A stretch of 64,000 nt of DNA from assembly GCF_900109515.1 (NCBI RefSeq), contig NZ_FOBD01000014.1:1-64000 (forward strand). The letters are read 5' to 3'. Position 1 is the first letter of the stretch. The number at the start of each line of letters is the position of its first letter. The stretch is from Paenibacillus sp. OK003 (GTDB taxonomy: Bacteria > Bacillota > Bacilli > Paenibacillales > Paenibacillaceae). A program made the position numbers and the translations under genes. The notes under the pieces were generated by a model, which did not search any database, was not told the origin of the DNA, and saw only the letters and a program-made list of their open reading frames with translations. Shown piece after piece: positions 24,992 to 33,974 of this stretch.

Positions 24992-25591
24992 CAACGTATA
25001 CATGATTATGGTGTCATTGCTGGACGTGTAACAGTGCGGATGCGGTAAAGAAGAATGGCTGTAAATAAAGACCCCTAGCAGGTTTAATCGACTAAAGTAA
25101 AGGGTAACATTTCTATAAACTGGTCTATACTAATTATGTGAACCATATCACATAAAATGAACTGTAGATGCGAGAAAGACCACATACATAAAAGTTTATT
25201 TTGTGAACTCATTTTATAATCTACATTCCGAACCATAACGTGCAACTGGATGGTTTGGCGTAGAACATGTTATACTTTTCTGAAACAGGAATGAACAAGA
25301 GGGGAGGTGGATATCTATTGGGAAGGCGATATTGTAAACTGTCCAAATGGAGAATTTTGGTGGAGTAAATCGAGAAACAATGACAGCATGAGGGGGAACC
25401 CTGTTTTTAGTGAAGTAGTTTCTATAAGTGATTGACTTCATCCTGAATTCCTGTTTTGCAATTTTACAGGGTCAAAGTATAACCTATACACACTTTATCT
25501 TTTCGATTTCATATAAGGCATACGCCATATTGAACGTCAATCAGCTGTTGAATGGTTAACCAAGTTAACCGATGACGCTGTAACTATCTCT

Positions 25592-25625
25592 GGAGGTGAA
25601 TCCCTGAGAAGCGGGGAAATCATTG
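25592..25625 (+). promoter_or_regulatory. ribosome binding site - hairpin - TTG start element (first CNNM gene)
   Basis: GGAGGTGA (25592-25599), then TCCCTG-AGAAG-CGGGGA (6-bp stem, 5-nt loop), then AATCATTGGAC with the TTG start at 25623. Distance from ribosome binding site to start is 23 nt unfolded, but only about 6 nt if the hairpin forms. The same layout, flanks and spacing recur at 27319-27352. Confidence 0.75.
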
Positions 25626-26960
25626 GACATAATCACCATATTAAATATTGCATTACTCATTATCTTGATTGCGTTGACCGCATTTTTCGTTGCATCTGAG
25701 TTCGCTGTGGTTAAGATTCGTACATCAAGAGTGGATCAACTGGTTGCCGAGGGGAATAAAAAAGCCATATTGGCCAAAAAAGTAGTCTCGGACCTCGATT
25801 ATTATCTTTCAGCCTGTCAGCTCGGTATTACCGTAACTGCCCTTGGATTGGGAGCGCTCGGAAAACCGACGGTTGAAAGATTGTTATATCCGGTATTCGA
25901 TTACCTAAACGTATCACCTTCGATCTCATCAATTGCTTCCTATGCGATTGCCTTTATCCTTGTCACGTTCCTGCACGTTGTGGTTGGAGAGATGGCTCCC
26001 AAAACGATGGCAATTCAATTTTCGGAAAAATTGACGCTGTTGCTCTCGCCGCCTCTATATTGGTTTGGTAAAATCATGTATCCGTTCATCTGGGCGCTCA
26101 ATGGAGCCTCACGTGTTATTCTGCGGGGATTCGGTGTGAAGCCTGCCGAACATGATCAAGCATACTCGGAGGACGAGATCAAAATCATCATGAACCAGAG
26201 CTATGAAGGTGACGAGAACAACAAGACCAAGCTTTCATATCTGGAAAATGTCTTTGTGTTTGATGAACGTGATGCCAAAGACATCATGGTGCCACGTACG
26301 GAACTGGTGACATTAAATCAGGATATGACCTATGACGATATCATTCCGATATTGGATGAGCATAATTATTCGCGTTATCCCGTCATTGAGGATGGGGACA
26401 AGGACCGAATTGTCGGTGTAGTGAATGTGAAAAAGATTTTGCCCGACATGGTTGCCCTTAGGGAGCACCAACTTATCGATTTTGTTCGGGAGATTCCTTT
26501 CGTATCTGAAGTTACAAGTATCCAGGATGCGATGATCAAGATGCAGCAGGAACGCGTGCACATGGCTGTGGTCGTGGATGAGTACGGAGGTACTTCGGGA
26601 ATCATTACAATGGAGGATATTCTGGAGGAGCTTGTCGGCGAGATTCGGGATGAGTTCGATGCTGATGAAGTTGCTGACATTCAGGTAACCGGAGAGAACC
26701 AATATCTCATTAACGGCCGGGTGCTGCTGGATGAGTTGGAGCGGCAGTTTGGGATTGTCTTTGAAGGCAACGAAGAAATGGATACCGTGGCCGGATGGAT
26801 TCAATTCCAGAAGGGTGTCGGTGTGGAACAAGGCGATACGGTAGAACACGGTGATTATGTCTGGACCGTTGTGGACGCAGAAAATTTTCACATTAAGCAG
26901 GTGCTGCTTGAACGTGTAAACGGTGCTCAGGTCGAGGAATCTTCCAGTGATCTGGCGTGA
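25623..26960 (+). CDS. CNNM/CBS-domain membrane protein (hemolysin C / CorC family)
   Basis: A 445-aa membrane protein. Residues 1-200 form a CNNM (DUF21) domain with several membrane helices (ITILNIALLIILIALTAFFVASEFAVVKIRTSR, YYLSACQLGITVTALGLGALG). Then come two CBS domains (IMVPRTELVTLNQDMTYDDI and AVVVDEYGGTSGIITMEDILEELVG) and the C-terminal CorC/HlyC domain. The family includes proteins linked to Mg2+ or Na+ efflux; the name hemolysin is historical. The TTG start is preceded by a hairpin that contacts the ribosome binding site. The next gene is a shorter paralogue. Confidence 0.9.
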   Translation: MDIITILNIALLIILIALTAFFVASEFAVVKIRTSRVDQLVAEGNKKAILAKKVVSDLDYYLSACQLGITVTALGLGALGKPTVERLLYPVFDYLNVSPSISSIASYAIAFILVTFLHVVVGEMAPKTMAIQFSEKLTLLLSPPLYWFGKIMYPFIWALNGASRVILRGFGVKPAEHDQAYSEDEIKIIMNQSYEGDENNKTKLSYLENVFVFDERDAKDIMVPRTELVTLNQDMTYDDIIPILDEHNYSRYPVIEDGDKDRIVGVVNVKKILPDMVALREHQLIDFVREIPFVSEVTSIQDAMIKMQQERVHMAVVVDEYGGTSGIITMEDILEELVGEIRDEFDADEVADIQVTGENQYLINGRVLLDELERQFGIVFEGNEEMDTVAGWIQFQKGVGVEQGDTVEHGDYVWTVVDAENFHIKQVLLERVNGAQVEESSSDLA

Positions 26961-27049
26961 TGTTGGTTCGATCATGACTGTAATCTAGGGTTTGACTGCC
27001 CATTTGGCTACTGCCCTCAGAATTTAAATGTTTTGGCAACGCAGCAGTG

Positions 27050-27140
27050 TAGGGGACGGAATCGATTCTGAAGAAGCGTAGCGTTCGCGTTTGTAAACCA
27101 ATTTTACACTGCAAAAACGTTAGAGATTTCAAATCTGTTT
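27050..27140 (+). repeat. structured intergenic repeat, degenerate half copy (copy F1)
   Basis: GGGGACGGAATCGATTCTGA with GAAGCGTAGCGTTCGC matches the left part of the element (compare 37172). The right half is replaced by unrelated or degenerate sequence. It abuts the next copy, as at 12881-13150. Confidence 0.6.
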
Positions 27141-27149
27141 TGCGATAAC

Positions 27150-27277
27150 GGAGAGGACAGAAAAGACTGAAAGAGCGAAGCGTCCGCCTTTATCACCGGA
27201 TTTTCTCCTCTTAAATATACAATCAAAAAATCTGGGGATAACAGCGGTTGGAAGGGTATTCTGTCATCGAAGTGGCT
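27150..27277 (+). repeat. structured intergenic repeat, full copy (copy F2)
   Basis: Outer GAGGACAGAA pairs with TTCTGTC, and inner TTATCACCGGATTTT with AAAATCTGGGGATAA (one mismatch). The GAGCGAAGCGTCCGCC core and the ACAGCGGTTGGAAGG block are conserved. It sits between the two CNNM genes. Confidence 0.75.
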
Positions 27278-27318
27278 AAGCAATTTTATTTGAAAAACTT
27301 AATTAAAATGATTAACTT

Positions 27319-27352
27319 GGAGGTGAATCCCTCATTTTGAGGGAAATCATTG
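27319..27352 (+). promoter_or_regulatory. ribosome binding site - hairpin - TTG start element (second CNNM gene)
   Basis: GGAGGTGA (27319-27326), TCCCTC-ATTTT-GAGGGA and AATCATTGGACGG with TTG at 27350. Compared with the first copy, two stem pairs change while pairing is kept (T-G to T-A, G-C to C-G) and the loop differs. The flanks and the 23-nt spacing are identical. Confidence 0.75.
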
Positions 27353-28432
27353 GACGGAATAATAGCCTTAAACTTATTTTTAGTAGCCGTATTTATCGGC
27401 CTGACCGCCTTTTTCGTTGGAGCGGAATTTGCAATTCTGAAAGTACGGATGTCCCGAATAGATCAGTTGATCTTGGAAGGGAACAAAAAAGCGGTATTGG
27501 CCAAAAAAGTGGCTCACAATCTGGATTATTATCTATCTGCGTGTCAATTGGGTATCACGATCACAGCACTGGTATTGGGTGCGTTGGGCGAACCTACTGT
27601 TGAGAAAATGCTGCATCCGCTGTTTGAGCGATTGGAAGTCCCAGCCGCATTATCCACAGTACTTTCGTACGGGATTGCCTTGGCAATTATCACGTTCCTG
27701 CATGTCGTTATCGGTGAATTGGCACCGAAAACACTGGCGATCCAGTTTGCAGAGAAGATGACACTATTGCTTGCACCCCCGCTGTACTGGTTTGGTAAGA
27801 TCATGAATCCGTTCATCTATGCCCTGAATGGGGCTGCTCGTCTATTGCTTGGAATTTTCGGTATAAAACCTGCCGGTCACGATACAGTTCACTCCGAGGA
27901 GGAACTGAAGCTGATTATGGCACAGAGTTATGAGAGTGGAGAAATTAATCAGACAGAGCTGGACTACCTCAAAAATATTTTTGCTTTTGATGAGCGTTTG
28001 CTTAAGGAGATTATGATCCGCAAAGAAAAAATCGTTACGCTGGACAAAGAAATGCCGCTGGATCGTATGATCGAGGTTCTAAAGCAGCATGAATATACAC
28101 GTTTCCCAGTGATCGAAAAAGGAAATCAGGATCAATTCATTGGATTTATCCATACAAAGGAAATGCTTACGAGTGTTGCCGCAGGCCGGGAATTCAATAT
28201 GGATACGTTTGTACACGACATGTTAAAATTTTCGGAGTTATCGCCGATTAAGGATGTCTTGGTCCAGATGCAGCAAAGTCGTTCCCATATCGCAACGGTG
28301 CATAATGCAGAAGGGGAAACAGTTGGTCTGGTTACGATGGAGGACATTCTTGAAGAAATTGTTGGAGATATCAAGGATGAGTATGATGGCAAAGATTTGG
28401 TTCAACCGACTAAGCGATTAAAATTAACCTAA
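27350..28432 (+). CDS. CNNM/CBS-domain membrane protein, short paralogue
   Basis: A 360-aa paralogue of the preceding protein, sharing DYYLSACQLGIT and LYWFGKIMNPFIYALNGAAR. It has the CNNM membrane domain and two CBS domains (IMIRKEKIVTLDKEMPLDRM and ATVHNAEGETVGLVTMEDI). It ends after IVGDIKDEYDGKDLVQPTKR and so lacks the CorC/HlyC C-terminal domain. It probably arose by tandem duplication and later loss of the tail. A terminator follows. Confidence 0.88.
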   Translation: MDGIIALNLFLVAVFIGLTAFFVGAEFAILKVRMSRIDQLILEGNKKAVLAKKVAHNLDYYLSACQLGITITALVLGALGEPTVEKMLHPLFERLEVPAALSTVLSYGIALAIITFLHVVIGELAPKTLAIQFAEKMTLLLAPPLYWFGKIMNPFIYALNGAARLLLGIFGIKPAGHDTVHSEEELKLIMAQSYESGEINQTELDYLKNIFAFDERLLKEIMIRKEKIVTLDKEMPLDRMIEVLKQHEYTRFPVIEKGNQDQFIGFIHTKEMLTSVAAGREFNMDTFVHDMLKFSELSPIKDVLVQMQQSRSHIATVHNAEGETVGLVTMEDILEEIVGDIKDEYDGKDLVQPTKRLKLT

Positions 28433-28495
28433 ATTGTAATGCGAAATTATAAGGGCCGATGTTGTGCGGCGGCAATTGAATAAGGTTCAAGGAAG

Positions 28496-28529
28496 ACAGG
28501 TTTCCGAGTGATCGGGGCCTGTTTTTTTG
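28496..28529 (+). terminator. terminator after the CNNM pair
   Basis: CAGG/CCTG with an inner CCGA/TCGG stem, followed by seven Ts. Confidence 0.75.
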
Positions 28530-28641
28530 CCCAGGTCAGGATACTCAAATGGCATTTCAGCAGTTTAAAGTCCATTAATATCTTAACTTTAAAACAAAAG
28601 CTTGCTTATTTAGTTCCAATGGATTAATATAAATTTAAAGA

Positions 28642-28657
28642 ATCTTAATTTAAAGAT
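28642..28657 (+). promoter_or_regulatory. candidate MarR-type operator of the mhq genes
   Basis: ATCTTAATTTAAAGAT is a near-palindrome with 5-bp arms ATCTT/AAGAT. It is preceded by a related ATTTAAAGA and, 65 bp upstream, by TATCTTAACTTTAAAAC. B. subtilis MhqR sites have the layout ATCTCG-N-CGAGAT, so this may be the local version; the link is inference. Confidence 0.4.
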
Positions 28658-28731
28658 AAATAACACAAAGCAATGCCTAACTAACTGCTAAATATAACAA
28701 TGAACCAAATAAAACCAAGGGAGTGGAGATT

Positions 28732-29682
28732 ATGTTCAGAACTTCAGGAATCCATCACGTAACGGCTTTTGTAGATGATGCACAGAAAAATGTTGATTTT
28801 TATGCAGGTGTATTGGCACTGAGACTGGTGAAAAAAACAATTAACTTTGATGCACCAGATGTGTACCATCTGTATTATGGCAATGAGGATGGGGCACCGG
28901 GTACTATTATCACCTTCTTCCCACAGCAGAATGCCAGAAGAGGAGTTATCGGTGCAGGACAGACGGGTGTTACCGTATATGCGATTCCGGTAGGCAGTCT
29001 GCCATTCTGGAAAGAACGTCTGACCTCCTTCGATATTCCATTTGAAAATAAAACAAGATTTGGCGAGCAGTACATTCGCTTCTTCGATAAAGGCGGTCTC
29101 TTGCTCGAATTGGTCGAGCGTGATGGAGGCCAGCCAAGTCAGTGGGCATTCAACGGTGTACCGTCTGAACATGCCATCAAAGGTTTTGGTGGAGCTGTGT
29201 TATTCAGCCATGTACCTGACAAAACAACGGATGTGCTGACAACGATGCTCGGTCTGGAGCAGGTAGGAGAAGAGGATGGAATCATTCGTCTGCAGGCGAG
29301 TGGTGACATCGGTCAACTGATCGACATTCAATCGACTGGAATCCAGCGGGGAATTGGCGGAGCAGGCACGGTTCACCATATCGCATGGCGTGCAAAAGAT
29401 TATGTCGAGCACGAACAAATGCAGCAGGAGCTTCAAAAAGCCGGATATCATCCAACTCAGGTCATTGACCGTCAGTACTTCAACGCTGTGTATTTCCGGG
29501 AACCGGGAGGTATACTGTTTGAACTGGCTACTGATCCTCCAGGATTTGCACGGGATGAACCACAGGAGAGCATGGGCCAAAAGCTGATGCTGCCTGAATG
29601 GTATGAACCACAGCGTGAGCAGATTGAACAGTTGCTGCCACCTATTCAAGTACGTGAATGGAAAGGAGAGTCCAAATCATGA
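28732..29682 (+). CDS. mhqO: ring-cleaving dioxygenase, glyoxalase fold (MhqO-like)
   Basis: A 316-aa protein with two vicinal-oxygen-chelate halves. The first starts TSGIHHVTAFVDDAQKNVDFYAGVLALRLVKKT, the second contains GGAGTVHHIAWRA. Metal ligands of the VOC fold are visible (His in GIHHVT and VHHIAW, Glu in GGILFELATD). Members of this group in Bacillus open hydroquinone or catechol rings during quinone stress. An upstream GTG at 28723 is in frame, but ATG 28732 has the better ribosome binding site (GGGAGTGGAG). It overlaps mhqD by 4 bp. Confidence 0.85.
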   Translation: MFRTSGIHHVTAFVDDAQKNVDFYAGVLALRLVKKTINFDAPDVYHLYYGNEDGAPGTIITFFPQQNARRGVIGAGQTGVTVYAIPVGSLPFWKERLTSFDIPFENKTRFGEQYIRFFDKGGLLLELVERDGGQPSQWAFNGVPSEHAIKGFGGAVLFSHVPDKTTDVLTTMLGLEQVGEEDGIIRLQASGDIGQLIDIQSTGIQRGIGGAGTVHHIAWRAKDYVEHEQMQQELQKAGYHPTQVIDRQYFNAVYFREPGGILFELATDPPGFARDEPQESMGQKLMLPEWYEPQREQIEQLLPPIQVREWKGESKS

Positions 29683-30302
29683 GTACTACCAATACAATGA
29701 AACATATTTATAAAGCAGGTTCTCAGCCAGATGCTCCCACCCTTTTGTTGCTGCACGGGACAGGTGGAACGGAGAACGATCTGGTAGGTCTGGCCGAGAT
29801 GATTGCCCCAGGAGCAGGTATTCTGGGGGTGCGTGGTAACGTATCTGAAAATGGAATGCCTCGTTTCTTCCGCCGTTTGGCGGAAGGGGTGTTCGATGAA
29901 GAGGATCTCATTGCACGGACAGCGGAGTTGGGTTCTTTTGTGGATGCAGCTGCTGTGGAGTATGGCTTTGATCGTGCCAATGTCTTCGCACTGGGCTATT
30001 CCAACGGAGCAAACATCGCAGCAAGTCTGATCTTCCATCAGGCTGACGTATTCAAAGGAGCGATTCTGCACCATCCGATGGTACCGCTTCGCGGTTTGGA
30101 ATTGCCAGACCTGAAAGGGCTGCCTGTATTCATCGGCGCAGGAGAGAACGATCCAATTGTGCCGAAACGAGAAACGGATGAACTCGCTTCATTGCTTAGT
30201 GGAGCAGGCGCAGCTGTGCATATGCATTGGGAGCGGCAGGGACATCAACTGACTCGTACCGAGGCTGAAGCTGCTGCGGCTTGGTTTAAGACTCAGGTTT
30301 GA
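29679..30302 (+). CDS. mhqD: carboxylesterase/phospholipase family hydrolase (MhqD-like)
   Basis: A 207-aa alpha/beta hydrolase. The oxyanion segment LLLLHGTGGTENDLVGLAE, the nucleophile elbow ALGYSNGANIAASL and the acid/His motifs (GAGENDPIVP, RQGHQLT) are visible. It starts at ATG 29679, overlapping the mhqO stop (ATGA). The order dioxygenase then hydrolase is the same as in quinone-responsive mhq operons, which supports a joint role in electrophile detoxification. A terminator follows. Confidence 0.87.
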   Translation: MSTTNTMKHIYKAGSQPDAPTLLLLHGTGGTENDLVGLAEMIAPGAGILGVRGNVSENGMPRFFRRLAEGVFDEEDLIARTAELGSFVDAAAVEYGFDRANVFALGYSNGANIAASLIFHQADVFKGAILHHPMVPLRGLELPDLKGLPVFIGAGENDPIVPKRETDELASLLSGAGAAVHMHWERQGHQLTRTEAEAAAAWFKTQV

Positions 30303-30337
30303 AAAGTTTGACTGGCTGCTTAAATACTGCATTTTGA

Positions 30338-30384
30338 AAGGGATGTCCCATAGGTCATGAAAATGACGGGGACACCCCTTTTTT
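30338..30384 (+). terminator. terminator after mhqD
   Basis: GGG-AT-GTCCC pairs with GGGAC-AC-CCC around a GTCAT/ATGAC inner stem, followed by six Ts. Confidence 0.8.
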
Positions 30385-30474
30385 GCCGTTTTTAAGGTTT
30401 AACGAACCGAGCAGCATGCTACTCGTGCCAATTTCTACGATCCACTTTTTAATGAATCAGAGCGACACTATGCC

Positions 30475-30526
30475 TTGTCCTAAAGTATGGAATAATCTAT
30501 AATCAAGTAATTGATAATGATTTTCA
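30475..30526 (+). promoter_or_regulatory. ilvA promoter with candidate Fur box
   Basis: TTGTCC (30475-30480), a 17-bp spacer and a perfect TATAAT (30498-30503). TGATAATGATTTTCA at 30512-30526 matches 14 of 15 positions of the 7-1-7 Fur box TGATAATNATTATCA and lies at the start point. A second palindrome, GCAATG-CTTG-CATTGC, lies at 30611-30626. The 147-nt leader holds no convincing gene. Confidence 0.55.
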
Positions 30527-30656
30527 ATTAGATACGGTTTGTTTGCGAATGGTAAATGATGCGAGCTCAGGCGCAAGAACAGAACAAAAGTGATACAATA
30601 AAAAGAAAAAGCAATGCTTGCATTGCCAACCAAGATAAGCGGAGTGTGGATAAGAG

Positions 30657-31949
30657 ATGAAACCAGTGGAACAAGAACCAACGGGAACTGCCAATCCCGG
30701 CCGTACCGGTGTTGGCATGGAAGATATCGTGCGCGCACATCATGTGCTGCGTGAAGTCATTGTAAGAACACCGTTGCAGCGGGATGCTGTATTGTCGGCC
30801 AAATATAACTGTAATGTGTATCTTAAACGGGAAGATCTACAGGTGGTACGTTCGTTTAAAATTCGCGGAGCTTACAACATGATTCGTAGTTTGACCCCTT
30901 CTCAACTGGAGAAAGGCATTGTCTGCGCGAGTGCGGGTAATCATGCGCAGGGAGTTGCTTTCTCCTGTAACGCGCTCAGCATCCACGGGAAAATCTTCAT
31001 GCCAAGCACAACTCCTAACCAGAAGGTGAAACAGGTACGTCGATTTGGTGGAGATAATGTTGAAGTTGTGCTGACAGGTGATACGTATGACGATGCTTAT
31101 GAAGAAGCTATGCGTGCGTGTAATGAACAGGGCATGACGTTTATCCATCCGTTCGATCAGCCGAAGATCATTGCGGGTAATGGTACGGTGGCGATGGAAA
31201 TCATGGAGAGTCTGGATGAAAAAGCGGATTATGTATTCGTCACAATTGGTGGCGGCGGTCTGGCTGCTGGCGTTGGAACCTACATGAAGACGGTTAGCCC
31301 GGAAACACGTATCATTGGCGTAGAACCACTTGGCGCGGCTTCCATGAGTGAGGCCATGTTCCGTAAGCAGGTTGTCACGTTGGATGATATTGATAAATTC
31401 GTGGATGGTGCTGCGGTGAAACGTGTTGGTGACCTGACCTTCGACATCTGTAGTGAAACGTTGGATGACATTGTGAAGGTGCCTGAGGGCAAAGCCTGCA
31501 CGACCATTTTGGAGCTATATAATGAAAATGCTATCGTTGTGGAGCCTGCCGGTTCTCTAGCGGTTGCTGCACTGGAGCAGTATCGCGAACAAATTGCGGG
31601 TAAGACGGTTGTCTGTGTGATCAGCGGAGGCAACAATGATATCGATCGGATGCAGGAAATCAAAGAACGTTCGTTGATCTACGAAGGTTTGAAATATTAT
31701 TTCATGGTCAATTTCCCACAACGTGCGGGAGCTTTGCGTGAATTCCTTGTGGAAGTATTGGGACCCAATGACGACATTGCCCGTTTTGAATATACGAAGA
31801 AGCATGATAAGGAAAATGGACCTGCCTTGGTGGGCATCGAGCTGATGTACAAGGAAGATTACCAGCCGCTGATTGAACGTATGAATCGTAAAGGCCTCGC
31901 GTATACCGAGCTGAACAAAAATCTCAATCTGTTCAACATGTTAATCTGA
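30657..31949 (+). CDS. ilvA: threonine dehydratase (biosynthetic)
   Basis: PLP enzyme that makes 2-oxobutyrate from threonine, the first step to isoleucine. The 430-aa protein has the PLP lysine in SFKIRGAYN, the phosphate-cup GGGGLAAGVG and the C-terminal region ending NLFNML. It carries one ACT-like regulatory domain (YEGLKYYFMVNFPQRAGALREF), as in Bacillus, so isoleucine feedback is expected. The first 20 residues are an extension without clear homology. Followed with a one-base overlap by a GNAT gene. Confidence 0.93.
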   Translation: MKPVEQEPTGTANPGRTGVGMEDIVRAHHVLREVIVRTPLQRDAVLSAKYNCNVYLKREDLQVVRSFKIRGAYNMIRSLTPSQLEKGIVCASAGNHAQGVAFSCNALSIHGKIFMPSTTPNQKVKQVRRFGGDNVEVVLTGDTYDDAYEEAMRACNEQGMTFIHPFDQPKIIAGNGTVAMEIMESLDEKADYVFVTIGGGGLAAGVGTYMKTVSPETRIIGVEPLGAASMSEAMFRKQVVTLDDIDKFVDGAAVKRVGDLTFDICSETLDDIVKVPEGKACTTILELYNENAIVVEPAGSLAVAALEQYREQIAGKTVVCVISGGNNDIDRMQEIKERSLIYEGLKYYFMVNFPQRAGALREFLVEVLGPNDDIARFEYTKKHDKENGPALVGIELMYKEDYQPLIERMNRKGLAYTELNKNLNLFNMLI

Positions 31950-32551
31950 TGAATCATTCCAATGTGAAGTCGGACCGTAGTGAGGCGCAGCCTCTGTTGA
32001 GACCTGCTCGCAAAGAAGATGCGGCACAAGTCATCCCTTTGCTTTATCAGGCGATTGGTGATATTGCCTATGCTCTGGCGGGTGAAGGTGAGCATGAGAA
32101 AGCGATGCAGATTTTGCAGCAATTTTACGTGCAGGAAGACAATCGGATCAGTTATCGCAATATTACGGTAATGGAGCAGGACGAACAGGTCGCTGGAATC
32201 CTGGTAGCGTATGATGGCGGTGAAGCAGATCTTCTGGATCAGCCAATACTGGATCGGCCTGGTCGGAGTACAGATGAGAAATATACGTTGGTCAAAGAAA
32301 CCCGTCCCGGGGAGTATTATCTGGATACTCTATCCGTAAGCGAAGCGTATCAGGGACAGGGCATCGGCAAGGCATTGATGGCTGCTTTTGAGCAGCAGGG
32401 GAGGGAACTTGGACACTCCCAGGTGTCTCTCATTGTTGAACGTGACAATGGGCGGGCCTTGATGTTGTACGAACGGCAGGGCTATATCAAGGATGAAGTC
32501 ATTGTCATTGCTGGACATGAGTATAACCATATGGTTAAGCCAATTCTGTAG
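31949..32551 (+). CDS. GNAT family N-acetyltransferase
   Basis: A 200-aa GNAT-fold enzyme with the acetyl-CoA motif EAYQGQGIGKALMAAFEQQG and a C-terminal NGRALMLYERQGYIKDEVIVIAGHEYNHM. It overlaps the ilvA stop by one base (TGATG), so it is translated with ilvA. The substrate is unknown. Nothing in it is specific to isoleucine synthesis. Confidence 0.88.
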   Translation: MNHSNVKSDRSEAQPLLRPARKEDAAQVIPLLYQAIGDIAYALAGEGEHEKAMQILQQFYVQEDNRISYRNITVMEQDEQVAGILVAYDGGEADLLDQPILDRPGRSTDEKYTLVKETRPGEYYLDTLSVSEAYQGQGIGKALMAAFEQQGRELGHSQVSLIVERDNGRALMLYERQGYIKDEVIVIAGHEYNHMVKPIL

Positions 32552-32611
32552 TTCATGCATCCGAGTTAGCCTGGTGTAGGAGATTCAATTGAAATTCAAT
32601 TCATCGATATC

Positions 32612-32660
32612 CACAAAGAAAACCGACATGGGATCGAATCCTATGTCGGTTTTCTTTGTG
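32612..32660. terminator. bidirectional terminator
   Basis: CACAAAGAAAACCGACAT (32612-32629) pairs perfectly with ATGTCGGTTTTCTTTGTG (32643-32660). The A-rich and T-rich arms serve the converging GNAT and secreted-protein genes. Confidence 0.9.
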
Positions 32661-32698
32661 TGCTTTATGTGCTTCAGGTGATTAATACCATGCATTAT

Positions 32699-33664
32699 TT
32701 AATAGCCGGCATCGGCCCCGTTCGGAATGTTCTGTTCCAGCCATTTCTCCACCGCAGCTGTTTTCTCATATTTCGCTTCCTTAACGACATCCATAAAGGC
32801 ATCCAGCTTGGTGAGGAATTCACTATCGACGGATGCAAGACGCTGCAAGACGCCGTTGTAGCCTCTTTGAGCATTCGCAACCATTTTGTTCGTGTCATAA
32901 TCAAACAGCGGTGTGTTGTTCAGCCCATAAAAGGTATACAGGGTATAACTGTTCAGCAAATCCTGCACCTGCTTGGCCCGATTCGATTTCGGATAAAGTT
33001 CCAGAAATCTTTCCTGGCTGAGTGCTCGAAGGAGAATTTCCTGATAGCCAATGACCAGAGCTCCGTCATCCGCAGGCAGGTTTTTCGTTTCCTTCATCAT
33101 GATGATGATGTAGCTTGAAATATCCTCTGTAATATCAGAGGTATATTTCACGAGTGCCGCATAATTCATAATGGGATAGAGGGAGCCTTCGAGCATGACG
33201 AGGCGATAACCGCTGTCACGGGCTTCTTTTAACAGTGTACGCAGATCGGAATCCTGGGTACGCTCCATGAGTTTGGTGAAGCTGTCGTTCGTTTGGTATG
33301 CCTTGAGCATCTTATCCTGAACGTTAGGAACGAGCAAGCGGTCCGTCATGGAGGTTAGAGCCTTCAGACGTGCATTCTCCAATTGAAGCACCATCAGGGT
33401 GGCGTGATGCTTTGTTACTTTTTTGATATTGGATTCGAGAAAGGTGTCAGCGGCGGGTAAGCCGTTCTTTTTTTTGAGCATGGACTGAAATGTTTTATAT
33501 ATGGCGGTTGAACTGCTGGTGGGTACTTTGGTATCCGGGCTTGAAGGAGCGGCAGTAGCAACTCCGGATGTAGCTGCGGTTCCTGTGAAAATTGCAGCAA
33601 TGGTAAGGAATGTGAGGAAGAATCGCATCCCTTTGCGTTGTCCATATAAATACGATGATGTCAT
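32699..33664 (-). CDS. secreted protein of unknown function
   Basis: A 321-aa protein with a signal peptide (MRFFLTFLTIAAIFTGTAAT ... ATAAPSS) after a 12-residue basic lead. The mature part is helical and charged (SNIKKVTKHHATLMVLQLENARL, EILLRALSQERFLELYPKSNR), without Cys or a repeated motif. I do not recognise a family. GGGAGG lies 7 bases before the ATG. It is a single gene facing a shared terminator. Confidence 0.7.
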   Translation of the reverse strand: MTSSYLYGQRKGMRFFLTFLTIAAIFTGTAATSGVATAAPSSPDTKVPTSSSTAIYKTFQSMLKKKNGLPAADTFLESNIKKVTKHHATLMVLQLENARLKALTSMTDRLLVPNVQDKMLKAYQTNDSFTKLMERTQDSDLRTLLKEARDSGYRLVMLEGSLYPIMNYAALVKYTSDITEDISSYIIIMMKETKNLPADDGALVIGYQEILLRALSQERFLELYPKSNRAKQVQDLLNSYTLYTFYGLNNTPLFDYDTNKMVANAQRGYNGVLQRLASVDSEFLTKLDAFMDVVKEAKYEKTAAVEKWLEQNIPNGADAGY

Positions 33665-33974
33665 CTGTGTGAACCTCCCGTAATTTTAAAAATAATAGGT
33701 TGTTATTCACTATACATTAAACGAATTTAGGAAGGATGTTGTTGCGGAATAATGACAAATTCTTCTGTTATTTTTAACCTTTGGAGGGTAGATGGTGGAA
33801 GGACATTTCTGCGAAAATATTTTTTGTGGGATTGGAAACTTTTACTGATGTTCATACGTCTTAGATGTGCACAGGAAATTACAGGAATAAAATGAAATTC
33901 AAAACGATTACATTTTAACTTAAACAATGAAGAGAATGGGGATATTGGATATGAGAAAAGCTGGAGGACGTCAA
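33665..33974. other. intergenic region between two divergent secreted-protein genes
   Basis: About 310 bp, AT-rich. It should hold promoters on both strands, but I find no clear -35/-10 pair. No gene or RNA family is visible. A start in this region at 33927 or 33951 for the next gene cannot be excluded. Confidence 0.4.

Noticed and set aside
24992..25591. Mg2+ (M-box) riboswitch before the CNNM genes
   Set aside because: I looked for the conserved M-box core and did not find it in this gap; only the short hairpin at the start site is evident.
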